A DNA stretch of 64,000 nt from Conexivisphaera sp049976725 (GTDB lineage Archaea > Thermoproteota > Nitrososphaeria > Conexivisphaerales > Conexivisphaeraceae), in the NCBI GenBank assembly GCA_049976725.1, contig JBMFHR010000003.1, forward strand, positions 1 through 64,000. The letters are read 5' to 3'. This document shows, one piece after another, positions 16,376-25,069 of this stretch; within the stretch, counting starts at the first letter, position 1; each line of letters starts with the position of its first letter. The position numbers and the translations under genes were made by a program. The notes under the pieces are model-generated. The model was given only the letters and a program-made list of their open reading frames with translations. It was not told where the DNA came from and searched no databases.

Positions 16376-17092
16376 TTACTCCTTCGGCGAGCTGAAGTAG
16401 TGATCATATAACGCTTTCCTCTGCGCCTCGTAGAGCTGCCTGCAGCCCTTCAGCGCCAGATCCAGCGCCGCCTTGAACTCCTCGATCGTCAGCTTCCCGT
16501 CCATCTGGAGTAGCGTTATCCTGTCGAGGTTAGGCATGTAGGCAACCGGCATGTCGACCTCCCCCTCCTTGTCCTCCACATCGTTCAGGTCGAGGACTAT
16601 CTGGCCGTCCACCTTGCCGACGGCGCAGGCGGCGACCATGTCCCTCATCGGTATCCCCGCGTTGGCCAGCGCCAGGGAGGCCGCCGTTATGCTGGCGCCC
16701 CTGGATCCCCCGTCCGACTCGAGGACCTCTATGAAGACGTCCGCGGCTGTCCTGGGGAACTGGTCCGCCATTATGGCGGCCTCCAGCGCCTCGCGCACGA
16801 CCTTGGAGATCTCTATCTCCCTCCTGGAGGGCTGCGGGGGCTTCCTCTCCTGCACCGAGAACGGCGACATGTGGTAGCGGCACCTGACCAGCATGCGGTC
16901 GGGCAGCGCCAGGTGCCTCGGGTGGACCTCCTTGGGGCCGTACACGGCCGCCACTATCTTGTTCTTGCCGAGCTCTATGTAAGCCGACCCGTCGGCGTTC
17001 TTCAGGGTCCCGACCTCGAGCCTCAGCGGCCGCATCTCGTGCGGCGCGCGCCCGTCGGTCCTCCTGCCCTGCTCATCGATCAGCTTCCCCAA
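16376..17092 (-). CDS. rrp41: Exosome complex component Rrp41 (catalytic)
   Basis: This 238-residue subunit carries the phosphorolytic 3'-5' RNase active site of the exosome. Key pieces are GRRTDGRAPHEMRP, VYGPKEVHPRHL, the phosphate-binding GGSRGASITAASLALA, and DLNDVEDKEGEVDMPVAYMP with the catalytic acidic residue. Its start overlaps the end of rrp4 by 20 bases. Length is normal. Confidence 0.94.
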   Translation of the reverse strand: MGKLIDEQGRRTDGRAPHEMRPLRLEVGTLKNADGSAYIELGKNKIVAAVYGPKEVHPRHLALPDRMLVRCRYHMSPFSVQERKPPQPSRREIEISKVVREALEAAIMADQFPRTAADVFIEVLESDGGSRGASITAASLALANAGIPMRDMVAACAVGKVDGQIVLDLNDVEDKEGEVDMPVAYMPNLDRITLLQMDGKLTIEEFKAALDLALKGCRQLYEAQRKALYDHYFSSPKE

Positions 17093-17768
17093 CCTTATCC
17101 TCCTCCTTCAGGTTGAGTATGCGCCTCACTTCCTTCACCAGCGCCTCGTACCTGGGCTCCGAGTCCACGGCCTTCAGCGCCCTGGCAGCCAGCAATATTG
17201 CGTCCGGCGTCCCCTTCACCACTATTAAACCGTTCATCCCGACCGTCAGCTTGCACCCCGTCGCCTCCTCTATCAGCCTGTAGAGGCGCGAGCGCCTGTC
17301 CATGAGGCGCGGGACGCTGCGCGGCGAGATCCGTATAAGCTCGCCCTCCGTCACGCGCCCCAGCCCGGGCCCCCTCAGGGAGAGCAGCGGGTCCCTGTTC
17401 ACGCTGAACGAGAGCACCTTAGCGACCACGACGTCGCCCACGTTCAGCACGCCCGATATTGCCAGCTTCTCCAGGGACCCCCTCCTCACGAGGTCCCTGA
17501 CGAATATGAACCCGTAGAATATCGAGTTTATGTCGACGGTCCACGCGACCGCGTTGTAGTCCGTGACTATCCCCACGACGAGGTCGCCCTGCCTGGGCAC
17601 GTACTTCCCCTCGAGCGGCACGACGCGCACCTCGTTGCCGTTCACCTCAACGATGCCGACAGCAGTGGCGTAGACCCCATTGCCCACCTTGTGCGTGTTC
17701 TCGCCGGCCACCAGGGACCTTCCCTCGGCTATCAGGTCCCCGGGGACCGCGTACCTCCTGCTCCTCAT
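17073..17768 (-). CDS. rrp4: Exosome complex RNA-binding protein Rrp4
   Basis: This 231-residue cap subunit has an N-terminal domain (VPGDLIAEGRSLVAGENTHK), an S1 domain around residues 60-140 and a KH domain (GCKLTVGMNGLIVVKGT) near residue 175. It recruits RNA to the Rrp41/Rrp42 ring. It lies directly between SBDS and rrp41, the standard archaeal order. Confidence 0.93.
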   Translation of the reverse strand: MRSRRYAVPGDLIAEGRSLVAGENTHKVGNGVYATAVGIVEVNGNEVRVVPLEGKYVPRQGDLVVGIVTDYNAVAWTVDINSIFYGFIFVRDLVRRGSLEKLAISGVLNVGDVVVAKVLSFSVNRDPLLSLRGPGLGRVTEGELIRISPRSVPRLMDRRSRLYRLIEEATGCKLTVGMNGLIVVKGTPDAILLAARALKAVDSEPRYEALVKEVRRILNLKEEDKVGEADR

Positions 17769-17772
17769 GCGA

Positions 17773-18468
17773 TCACCTTTTCTCCTCCGGGGTCACCATC
17801 GCGCTTCCCTTCGTGAACGAGGACAGCTTGTCTATAAACGTGCCCTGGGACGCCAGCGGAAGCTCCACGACCGCCCTGAGCCCGCCGTCCTCCAGCCACT
17901 TCTCCTCCCTCACCTCGCCGTAGGACTTGAGGAGCCCGTACACCCTGTTCGCGTACTGCGCGGGCACGCTGACCACCAGCCTTATGGACCCGGTCTTGAG
18001 CGGGAGCACGGGCCTCAGGTCCTCCACTATCCTCTTGACCTGCTCTTCCGCGGGCTTGAACGGATCTATTGAGGCCCTGATCTCCTTGAGCGCCTGCTCT
18101 ATCCTCACCGCGGGGTGGGGCAGGTTGGTCCTGGGGTCCACGAAGTTCTTCGTTATGTAGGCGATTATCTGCTTCCTCTTCTCCTCGATCAGCTGCCTGC
18201 GCTGCTCGGCGGTTATCTGCAGGTCCCCCTTGTCCAGTATCTCCTTGGCTATCCTGACCGTGTCGGTGGTCCTGAAGGCCTTCCTGAGCTTCTCCTCTGA
18301 CGCCCTCTCGCCCTTCGAGGCGTCCGTGTATATCACGTCTATCGCGAGCACCTCCTCGATGTCCGGCCTGCCCTCGAGCTTGTACCTCAGGGCCTTGTCC
18401 GGGTGGACCAGGACCTCGAATCTCTCTCCACCCATCTCCAGGCGCGCGACCGTCAGCTTTCCACTCAC
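17773..18468 (-). CDS. sdo1: Ribosome maturation protein SBDS (SDO1)
   Basis: This 231-residue SBDS/Sdo1 homologue helps mature the large ribosomal subunit. It shows the family N-terminal domain (VARLEMGGERFEVLVHPDKA, IEEVLAIDVIYTDASKGERAS), a helical middle (NFVDPRTNLPHPAVRIE) and a C-terminal ferredoxin-like domain. The frame is open far upstream, but GTG 18468 starts the family homology and makes a GTGA overlap with the mtnA stop. It is cotranscribed with the exosome genes. Confidence 0.93.
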   Translation of the reverse strand: MSGKLTVARLEMGGERFEVLVHPDKALRYKLEGRPDIEEVLAIDVIYTDASKGERASEEKLRKAFRTTDTVRIAKEILDKGDLQITAEQRRQLIEEKRKQIIAYITKNFVDPRTNLPHPAVRIEQALKEIRASIDPFKPAEEQVKRIVEDLRPVLPLKTGSIRLVVSVPAQYANRVYGLLKSYGEVREEKWLEDGGLRAVVELPLASQGTFIDKLSSFTKGSAMVTPEEKR

Positions 18469-19523
18469 GGGACGGGGTTCAGTTGAAGAGGATAATAATC
18501 TTTGACAGGCCCTCGGCTGCCCTCGAGCAACCTCCTCAGGCTCTCCCCGTAGGGTGGCTCGGCCACCCCCCTCTCCGTTATTATCGCGGTCACGTACTCC
18601 GGGGGCGTCATGTCGAACGCGGGGTTCATGACGCGGACGCCGCGCGGGGCTATCCTCCTCCCGCGCACGTAGAGAACTTCCCTCGGGTCCCTCTCCTCTA
18701 TCACGACGTCCTCGGGGCGGCTCCTCGGGTCCAGCGTCGACAGCGGCATGGCCACGTAGAACGGCACGCCGTGCTGCCTCGCGAGGATCGCCACCTGGTA
18801 CGTCCCGATCTTGTTGAACACGTGGCCGTCCATCAGGACCCTGTCGGCCCCCACTATGACCTTCCTCACGATGCCCCTGCTCATCGCGTATCCGACCATC
18901 GTGTCGGAGATCAGGGTGGTGTCTATGCCGTCCTTCACGAGCTCGAACGCGGTGAGGCGCGCCCCCTGCAGCACGGGCCTCGTCTCGGTGGCTATGACGC
19001 TGATCCTCTTGCCCTCCTCGATCGCCACCCTTATCGGTGCCAGCGCCGTGCCGTACTCGACCGTCGCCAGGGCTCCCGCGTTGCAGTGCGTCATGACGAC
19101 GTCCCCGTCCTCCAGCAGCCTCGCGCCGTGCTCCCCTATCATGCGGGAGGACCTGCGCTCGTACTCCATGATCGCCCTGGCCTCCTCGAGGGCGCCCTGT
19201 GGTCCCCTCTCCAGGTAGGCGCTGAGCGTGCGGTCCACCGCGTGCGGCAGGTTCACTGCCGTCGGCCTCGCTGACGCGAGGTGCCTCGCGAGGCCCTCGG
19301 CCTCCCCGCGGCTCGTCTCCCTCCGGGAGAGCTCGAAAGCCAGGCCGAACGCCCCCACGACGCCTATGAGCGGCGCCCCCCTCACGATCATGTTCTTTAT
19401 CGCGTAGTACGCCGAGTCCACTCCCACCACGTCGTACCACCTTATCCTGGTGGGCAGGTACCTCTGGTCCAGGACCCTCAGCCTGCGGCTTCCCTCGTCG
19501 AGCTCCAGGTGCCTGAAGGGCAA
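18465..19523 (-). CDS. mtnA: S-methyl-5-thioribose-1-phosphate isomerase (eIF2B-related MtnA)
   Basis: This 352-residue protein has MtnA signatures: MIVRGAPLIGVVGAFG, the catalytic Cys in THCNAGALATVEYGTAL, ETRPVLQGARLTAFEL, and the catalytic Asp in VGADRV followed by NKIGTYQVA. It isomerises methylthioribose-1-phosphate in methionine salvage; the related ribose-1,5-bisphosphate isomerase is the main alternative but lacks this pattern. TTG 19523 is about 26 bases from the TATA shared with psmA, so it is probably leaderless and heads the long operon. Confidence 0.88.
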   Translation of the reverse strand: MPFRHLELDEGSRRLRVLDQRYLPTRIRWYDVVGVDSAYYAIKNMIVRGAPLIGVVGAFGLAFELSRRETSRGEAEGLARHLASARPTAVNLPHAVDRTLSAYLERGPQGALEEARAIMEYERRSSRMIGEHGARLLEDGDVVMTHCNAGALATVEYGTALAPIRVAIEEGKRISVIATETRPVLQGARLTAFELVKDGIDTTLISDTMVGYAMSRGIVRKVIVGADRVLMDGHVFNKIGTYQVAILARQHGVPFYVAMPLSTLDPRSRPEDVVIEERDPREVLYVRGRRIAPRGVRVMNPAFDMTPPEYVTAIITERGVAEPPYGESLRRLLEGSRGPVKDYYPLQLNPVP

Positions 19524-19544
19524 GGCTGGCCGAGTAGAGAGTAA

Positions 19545-19556
19545 AGCCTTTTAAGG
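19545..19556. promoter_or_regulatory. Shared palindromic TATA, mtnA operon / psmA
   Basis: gccttttaagga contains the palindrome ccttttaagg-like core readable both ways. Predicted starts fall at TTG 19523 (minus, leaderless) and about 10 bases before ATG 19585 (plus). No other TATA-like element is visible in the 61-base gap. Confidence 0.55.
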
Positions 19557-19584
19557 ATTCGGGGTCCATGGACCAGCTCAGGAC

Positions 19585-20304
19585 ATGTTCGCCCCCTCTG
19601 CGGGTTACGACAGGGCACTGACCATATTCTCGCCGGACGGCCGCCTGTACCAGGTCGAGTACGCGATAGAGACCGTGAGGAGGGGAACGCTCGCGGCCGG
19701 CGCAAGGACCGTGGACGGCGTCGTCCTGTTCGCCGAGGAGCGCCTCAGGAAGCTCCAGGACATATCCCTCAGCCAGAAGCTGTTCCAGATCGACGATCAC
19801 GTGGGCGCGGTGGCGGCCGGGTACGTCCCCGACGCCCGCGTCCTCATCGACAGCGCCAGGGTGGCCGCGCAAAACCACAGGATACTCTACGATGAGCCCA
19901 TAACGGTGGCGGCCCTCGCGAAGCACCTGGGCGACCTCGCGCAGCAGTTCACGCAGTACGCCGGCGTCAGGCCCTTCGGCGTCTCCCTGATACTGGCCGG
20001 CGTGGACCGGGACGGGCCCAGCGTCTTCACTACGGACCCGAGCGGGACGTATCTGGGCTACAGCGCCATAGCCATAGGCGGGGGAAGCGACCAGCTGAAC
20101 GAATACCTCGAGAACAACTACTCGGACTCCATGGACTTGAGCCAGGCGATACTGATGATACTCAGGGGTGCCAGCAGGACGGAGGAGCACAAGGTGCTGG
20201 ATCCTCGCAGCGTGAAGATGGCCGTGATCGACGTCAAGACGAGGCGCATGCGCCGCCTCAGCGTAGAGGAGGTCACGTCCTACCTGGATAAGGCGAAGGA
20301 GTAG
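19585..20304 (+). CDS. psmA: Proteasome subunit alpha
   Basis: This 239-residue alpha subunit forms the outer rings of the 20S proteasome. The start MFAPSAGYDRALTIFSPDGR, then YQVEYAIETVRRGTLAAG and GVRPFGVSL are classic. There is no catalytic Thr, as expected. It is normally colinear with SBDS-rrp4 in archaea; here it is divergent from that operon. A perfect 16-base palindrome directly overlaps the stop. Confidence 0.95.
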   Translation: MFAPSAGYDRALTIFSPDGRLYQVEYAIETVRRGTLAAGARTVDGVVLFAEERLRKLQDISLSQKLFQIDDHVGAVAAGYVPDARVLIDSARVAAQNHRILYDEPITVAALAKHLGDLAQQFTQYAGVRPFGVSLILAGVDRDGPSVFTTDPSGTYLGYSAIAIGGGSDQLNEYLENNYSDSMDLSQAILMILRGASRTEEHKVLDPRSVKMAVIDVKTRRMRRLSVEEVTSYLDKAKE

Positions 20305-20319
20305 GGGCAGCGCTGCCCC
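20304..20319 (+). terminator. Perfect palindrome at the psmA stop
   Basis: ggggcagcgctgcccc can form a strong hairpin, but no T tract follows. It may be a transcript end or stability element. The remaining bases to 20474 are GC-rich and hold nothing I can identify. Confidence 0.35.
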
Positions 20320-20474
20320 GCGGCGCGAACCCCGCGCGTCGGGGCGCGGCCGCCGATGATTCTCATCCCGCACCGCGCGATCGTTCTCTGGCCGGCACGG
20401 CGCGTCCTGTCGGGCGGTCCCCCTTCGCGCGCGGGCGCAGATCCTCCCCCGCTCACGATGGGGCATTCTCTTGG

Positions 20475-20550
20475 TGGGCCCGGCCGGGTTTGAACCGGCG
20501 ACCTCAGGCTCCGAAGGCCTGCGCCCTCATCCAGGCTGGGCCACGGGCCC
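20475..20550 (-). tRNA. tRNA-Arg (anticodon TCG)
   Basis: The 76-base cloverleaf has acceptor gggcccg/cgggccc, D stem gccc/gggc, anticodon stem caggc/gcctg with loop cttcgga (TCG), T arm gccgg-ttcaaac-ccggc, discriminator A. No intron. Confidence 0.95.
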
Positions 20551-20650
20551 GGCCTGAGGTGAGAGGGGGCTGGATTTACCCTTGGCGTCGTCGACGGCCC
20601 GATCGATGCTCGGGGATAACTATTTATGGTTCCCGCCTTGCGATCGCGGT

Positions 20651-21001
20651 GTGGGGCAGCGCGAGCCGAGGATCGTCGAGAGGGCCGTCAAGCTGTTCTC
20701 GGAGCTCGATTCCGAGCTCGACAAGCTGGAAGCCGACACGCGCGCCTGGGGGAAGCAGCTCATAGGCCAGGCAGACAAGCTCTCGTCCGACGCCAGGGCC
20801 AAGCTGCTCGAGGAGGCGCGCGCCAGGGCCGAGGCCCAGCTCAGGGCCGCCGAGGAGGAGGCGCGCGCCAGGGCCGACGAGATCCTGAGATCGGAGAGGG
20901 AGAAGCTGAGCTCGCTGGCCGCCAGCTTCGACGGTATGCGCGAGTCGCTCGTCCAGCTAGCCCTGGGCATGCTGATCCCGAGTGGCCCGGGTGATGAGTG
21001 A
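20651..21001 (+). CDS. atpH: A-type ATP synthase subunit H-like (peripheral stalk coiled coil)
   Basis: The 116-residue protein is almost entirely charged heptad-like helix (AKLLEEARARAEAQLRAAEE), as in the archaeal H/G stalk subunit that pairs with E. The frame is open to 20582, but GTG 20651 lies about 26 bases after TATA aactatttatgg (20619-20630), favouring a leaderless start VGQREPRIVERAV. It overlaps the following subunit C gene by 4 bases (GTGA). Function is inferred from position, size and coiled-coil character. Confidence 0.75.
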   Translation: MGQREPRIVERAVKLFSELDSELDKLEADTRAWGKQLIGQADKLSSDARAKLLEEARARAEAQLRAAEEEARARADEILRSEREKLSSLAASFDGMRESLVQLALGMLIPSGPGDE

Positions 21002-22056
21002 CCTTGCCCCGGCTGGCCGAGTACGAGGACGACGTCTACGCCATAACGAAGGCGTACTTCGTGCGCGGGACGCTCCTCGACAGGACGTTCTTCAGGCTGG
21101 CCGTGGGCTTCACGAGCGTCGAGGAGCTGGCGGAGAGGCTCAGGTCCACCCGCTACGCCCGCTACCTGGGCAGCGAGAGAGTCCTCAGGGCGAAGGACCT
21201 CGAGAGGATCCTCGTGGGGAGCCTCATAGAGCTCCACTACCGCCTGATGCGCCTGTACTCCGCCAGCGGCGTGCTCACCGCCCTCTTCGAGCGCTACACG
21301 TCCTGGGACGTCAAGACCGTGCTCAAGGGGAAGGCCGTGGGGCAGCCCTACGAGCAGCTGCTCGAGGGCCTCTACATGAGGGCCGAGGAGCTCCTGGGCC
21401 GGCGCGACCTGATCGTTAGAGCGGCGGCCGCGAAGGACCTGGGCGGGGCCGTCATGGGGTTCTCCGGCACCGAGTACTACGAGGTGGCGCAGGAGGGCCT
21501 CAAGCTCTACGAGTCCAGCGGGGACCCCGCGTCATTCGACCTGGCGGTCGACCGCTTCACGGTCGAGGGGGTCGCCCGCGTCGCCATCAGCGAGGGCGAC
21601 GATGACGACAGCACGTACATGGGCAGGCTGGTCCTCTCAATGGTCGACGAGTACAACCTGGGGCTCGCCCTCAGGCACGCCTCGATAGGCATCCCCGCGA
21701 CCCAAGCGGTCGGGCTCCTCCTGCCGCGCGGGAACCTGTACCTCCCATCCGACCAGCTGAGGAGGCTGATGTCCGAGGGGGCGCCGCCGGCGTCCTACGC
21801 GGACCTCCTGAGGAGGACCCCCTACGGCCCTCACCTGAAGGGGGAGGACGTCAACTCCATCCTGGGCGCCGTCTCGTCCTTCAGGCTGCGGGCCGCTGAC
21901 GCCGCGTGGGCGGCGTCCCCCGTGGAGCCGCCGGTTCTCGTCGCTCTGATCTTCCTGGTCGAGAACGAGGTCCGCAACCTGGCGGCCGTCGCGTTCGGCA
22001 TAGAGAACGGGGTCCAGAAGGACGAGATCTACTCGCTCCTGAGGTTCCCAGAGTGA
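20998..22056 (+). CDS. atpC: A-type ATP synthase subunit C
   Basis: The 352-residue central-stalk socket protein links the rotor ring to subunits D and F. The family pattern (RTFFRLAVGFTSVEELAERL, LPRGNLYLPSDQLRRLM, LIFLVENEVRNLAAVAFG with the conserved E-x-E-x-RN-type segment) is present. GTG 20998 overlaps the atpH stop. The 3' end overlaps the convergent atpI gene by 28 bases. Confidence 0.88.
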   Translation: MTLPRLAEYEDDVYAITKAYFVRGTLLDRTFFRLAVGFTSVEELAERLRSTRYARYLGSERVLRAKDLERILVGSLIELHYRLMRLYSASGVLTALFERYTSWDVKTVLKGKAVGQPYEQLLEGLYMRAEELLGRRDLIVRAAAAKDLGGAVMGFSGTEYYEVAQEGLKLYESSGDPASFDLAVDRFTVEGVARVAISEGDDDDSTYMGRLVLSMVDEYNLGLALRHASIGIPATQAVGLLLPRGNLYLPSDQLRRLMSEGAPPASYADLLRRTPYGPHLKGEDVNSILGAVSSFRLRAADAAWAASPVEPPVLVALIFLVENEVRNLAAVAFGIENGVQKDEIYSLLRFPE

Positions 22057-24071
22057 GCGCCCAGCGCGGCCGGCGCCAGCCTCAGCTCCACCCTCTTCCC
22101 CCTCATCGAGAGGGGCCTGAAGAGCCTGCCGCCTCCCTCATAGAACCTGATGAACCACTCGTACGCGTGGAGCCTTATGTCCTGTATGTAGACCATCAGG
22201 CCCTCGAGCGCCGCCACTCCCACGTTGCCCAGTATCCACCCGGCGTACCCCATCGCCGCGGCGGCCCCCGCGACGCCCGCGGGGTAGAACATGTCCACTA
22301 TGTAGAGCAGCGCTATGTGGACCATCAGGAGCACGGCGAGCCTCAGGTAGCTTATGGAGTTCGAGATTATCTCTATCACGTTGACCAGCCAGTCTATGAC
22401 GCTCTCCATGTAGTTGCTCTCCATGGCCTTCGTCACTATCATCCCGATGGACCCGGCCAGCACTATGGGGAGGGTGACGCGGCTTATAGTGCCCGTGGTG
22501 ACGCCCAGCGGCGTCATGACGGGCCCCATGACCGCGCTGAAGCTGTACCCCGACATTATGAACGCGTAGCCCCAGAAGAGCGCGGATATGTAGAAGGCGT
22601 AGACCGGTATTCTCTGCAGCGCGGCGTGCCCGAGACCCTTCCACCTGGCGTCCTGGTAGAACCCCAGGGTGTACGCCGAGAGGAGGTGCCCCACGCCTAT
22701 CAGCAGCGCTATGACCAGCAGCAGGTCCACCACGTAGGCGCTGTTGGCGGTGACCACGTCGTGCGCCGGTATCAGGGGGAGCGGTATCCCGTAAAGCCTG
22801 CTGACCCCGACGAGCCGCCACAGCTCCAGCCCGAAGACCTCGCCGTCCAGCACGCCCATTATGGCCGACCCCACCCCGAACGATACGATCAGGTTCCCCC
22901 ACCTCCTCAGGCTCTCGTAGCCCCTGAGCCTCAGTATGAGTCCCAGGATTATCAGCAGGATCCCGTGCCCAAGGTCCCCGAACATGAACCCGAAGAACGT
23001 GGGGAACACGAACGAGATTATGGTGGTTGGGTCGACCTCCCGCCCGGACGGTGGCCCCTGCTGGAGCGTTATCTCCTCGTAGTTCGCGCTGTACCTGTTG
23101 TTCCTGAAGATGCCCGGCTCCTCGCCGGACGGGCTCTCCACCCCGACCAAGTATCCGCCGAACCTCTCCCTGAACTTTCCGAGCATGCCCGAGGGCACGT
23201 ACCCCTCGACTATAGCGACCCTCTTCAGGTTGCTGGACCTCATGCGCGCGGTCTGCGTCCTGGCGAGCTCCACCGCCTCCAGGAGCTCCTCTATCTCCCT
23301 GCCCCTCCTGGCGGCCAGCTCCCCCACTTGCCTCGATAGATCCTCGGCCTCCCTCCTGGCGGCCTCCAGCTCCTCCGAGATCCTCCTGTAGGCCTCGCTC
23401 GGCACGCTCGGGTATCCCTCGGGGAGCCTCAGGTACGAGACCTCGAAGGCCCTTATCGCGCGCTCCACGTAGTCGGCGTTCTCCCTGAGCGCCACCACGG
23501 CGCAGAGCGCGCTCCTCGCGTCCAGCGGCTCGCTGTACAGCTCGCCCTTGTCCCCGAGGCTCCTGGCTATCTCCCGCAGGTCGGTGCTGCTCGCCACGAA
23601 TAGCTCCACGTAAAGCCTGCGCAGCCCAGCCAGGGACCTGAGGTCCAGCTCCAGCCTCGAGAACGCGCCGACCGTCGTGCGCAGCCTCTCGAGGGACTCC
23701 GCGCGCTTGTTGGCCTGGTCCAGCCTATCCAGGAGCTCCCTCAGGTCCCGGGTCGCGCGCTCCTCGCGCGCCTCGAGCTCCGCGACGAGCCCGGACAGGT
23801 CGGTGGCCGCGATGACGGTCCGCTTGCTCGGCGGGTACCCCTCGCGGAATGAGTCCATGACGCCGACGTCCCTCCTAAGGTGGAGCCTCTCCGCCAGCGA
23901 GAGGAGCCGCGAGTACATCTCGTCCACACGCTGCGCCAGCGCGTAGTCCAGGAAGTCCTGGCTGTCCTCCGCGAAGTGGAAGTACTCGAACGCCATGAGG
24001 TCCGACAGGAACTGGTTCAGCCTGTCCCTGCTCACCGCGAGGACCACGCGCCGGCTGCGCTCGACGGGCAC
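22029..24071 (-). CDS. atpI: A-type ATP synthase subunit I (a-subunit homologue)
   Basis: This 680-residue stator subunit has a long cytosolic N-terminal half with coiled coils (about residues 1-330) and a membrane half with about seven or eight helices. It conducts ions at the c-ring interface. The conserved Arg lies in SNSISYLRLAVLLMVHIALLY, and FGFMFGDLGHGILL marks the loop typical of the family. GTG 24071 is about 25 bases from a minus-strand TATA. It is transcribed opposite to the other ATPase genes, which is unusual. Confidence 0.93.
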   Translation of the reverse strand: MPVERSRRVVLAVSRDRLNQFLSDLMAFEYFHFAEDSQDFLDYALAQRVDEMYSRLLSLAERLHLRRDVGVMDSFREGYPPSKRTVIAATDLSGLVAELEAREERATRDLRELLDRLDQANKRAESLERLRTTVGAFSRLELDLRSLAGLRRLYVELFVASSTDLREIARSLGDKGELYSEPLDARSALCAVVALRENADYVERAIRAFEVSYLRLPEGYPSVPSEAYRRISEELEAARREAEDLSRQVGELAARRGREIEELLEAVELARTQTARMRSSNLKRVAIVEGYVPSGMLGKFRERFGGYLVGVESPSGEEPGIFRNNRYSANYEEITLQQGPPSGREVDPTTIISFVFPTFFGFMFGDLGHGILLIILGLILRLRGYESLRRWGNLIVSFGVGSAIMGVLDGEVFGLELWRLVGVSRLYGIPLPLIPAHDVVTANSAYVVDLLLVIALLIGVGHLLSAYTLGFYQDARWKGLGHAALQRIPVYAFYISALFWGYAFIMSGYSFSAVMGPVMTPLGVTTGTISRVTLPIVLAGSIGMIVTKAMESNYMESVIDWLVNVIEIISNSISYLRLAVLLMVHIALLYIVDMFYPAGVAGAAAAMGYAGWILGNVGVAALEGLMVYIQDIRLHAYEWFIRFYEGGGRLFRPLSMRGKRVELRLAPAALGAHSGNLRSE

Positions 24072-24090
24072 GCCGGGGGTCAGCCCCTTC

Positions 24091-24110
24091 TCATTTTAAA
24101 TTTTTTATAG
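24091..24110. promoter_or_regulatory. Divergent promoter, atpI / atpFEABD
   Basis: attttaaattttttatagg supplies a TATA box in each direction. Predicted transcript starts fall almost on GTG 24071 (minus) and GTG 24132 (plus), so both units seem leaderless. Confidence 0.55.
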
Positions 24111-24131
24111 GGGACGCGGCGAGCCCCCAAC

Positions 24132-24428
24132 GTGAGGGTTATCGCCATAGGAGATAAGATATTCGTGAACGCCTTCAGGCTCGTCGGCGCGGATGGCGTG
24201 GAAGTCTCAGGCCCTCGCGAGATGCTGGATGCACTGAGGCGCGCCCTGGAGTCCAGGGACGTCGGGCTGATACTTCTCAGCGACAACTTCGCGTCCGAGA
24301 TAGAGTCCGAGCTCGCCGTGATAAAGGGGAAGTACTCGGTGCCCCTGATATACGAGCTCCCGTCGCCGGGCGGCAGCCCCAGGGAGATAGATTACATGCA
24401 GATGGTGAAGGAGATGATGAGCTCATGA
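24132..24428 (+). CDS. atpF: A-type ATP synthase subunit F
   Basis: The 98-residue central-stalk subunit has a Rossmann-like pattern: MRVIAIGDKIFVNAFRLVGA, then LESRDVGLILLSDNFASEI, then VPLIYELPSPGG. It heads the plus-strand operon F-E-A-B-D-epsilon-like-K. GTG start, probably leaderless. Confidence 0.9.
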   Translation: MRVIAIGDKIFVNAFRLVGADGVEVSGPREMLDALRRALESRDVGLILLSDNFASEIESELAVIKGKYSVPLIYELPSPGGSPREIDYMQMVKEMMSS

Positions 24429-25069
24429 GCCAGGCGGCGCAGGGGGAGGGCGGCGAGCGCCGCGCCTCGGTGATCGACGACGTGCTGGACTTGGAGGGCA
24501 AGAGGCTGGACGAGATGATATCCTCCCTCGAGTCCGAGGCCGTGGAGAGGGTCCGCAGGTTCGAGGAGGCCACGCTGAGGGAGCTCGAGAACCTGCAGCG
24601 CGACTACTCGGCCAGGACGGAAGCCGCCAGGGCGAGGCTCCTGGGTATGGCCGAGATAAGGGCCAGGGGGGAGGCGCTGAGCCTGATCGACGAGAAGTCC
24701 GAGGAGGTCCTGAGGGAGGCCATGTCGAGGATAGCTGCCATGCCGCGCGACTCAGACTACGAGAAGGTCATGCTGTCGCTCCTCAGGGAGGCGGCCGACG
24801 CCGTGGGATCCCAGGAGCTCGTCGTGAGGGTCGCCAGGCCGGACGCCGCCCTGGCCAAGAAGATTATCTCGCGGGCTTCCCGCACGAAGCGCTTCCGCGG
24901 GGTCTCCCTGAAGCTATCCGACGAGGTCGTGGAGTCCGTGGGCGGGCTGATAGTCTCGAGCGCGGACGGCAGGGTTTCCTACGACAACACGTTCGAGGCC
25001 AGGCTCGCCAGGTACCGGGAAACCATTAAGAGCACGATCCTTGGGAAGCTGAAGGGGGAGGTAAGGTGA
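24425..25069 (+). CDS. atpE: A-type ATP synthase subunit E
   Basis: This peripheral stalk subunit of 214 residues has an N-terminal helix region and a C-terminal globular domain containing VESVGGLIVSSADGRVSYDNTFEARL, a hallmark of subunit E. It overlaps atpF and atpA by 4 bases each. Confidence 0.92.
   Translation: MSQAAQGEGGERRASVIDDVLDLEGKRLDEMISSLESEAVERVRRFEEATLRELENLQRDYSARTEAARARLLGMAEIRARGEALSLIDEKSEEVLREAMSRIAAMPRDSDYEKVMLSLLREAADAVGSQELVVRVARPDAALAKKIISRASRTKRFRGVSLKLSDEVVESVGGLIVSSADGRVSYDNTFEARLARYRETIKSTILGKLKGEVR

Noticed and set aside
20320..20474. Possible C/D box RNA (gatgatt near 20354) after psmA
   Set aside because: Box C core is incomplete (cgatga) and no convincing box D is placed correctly.
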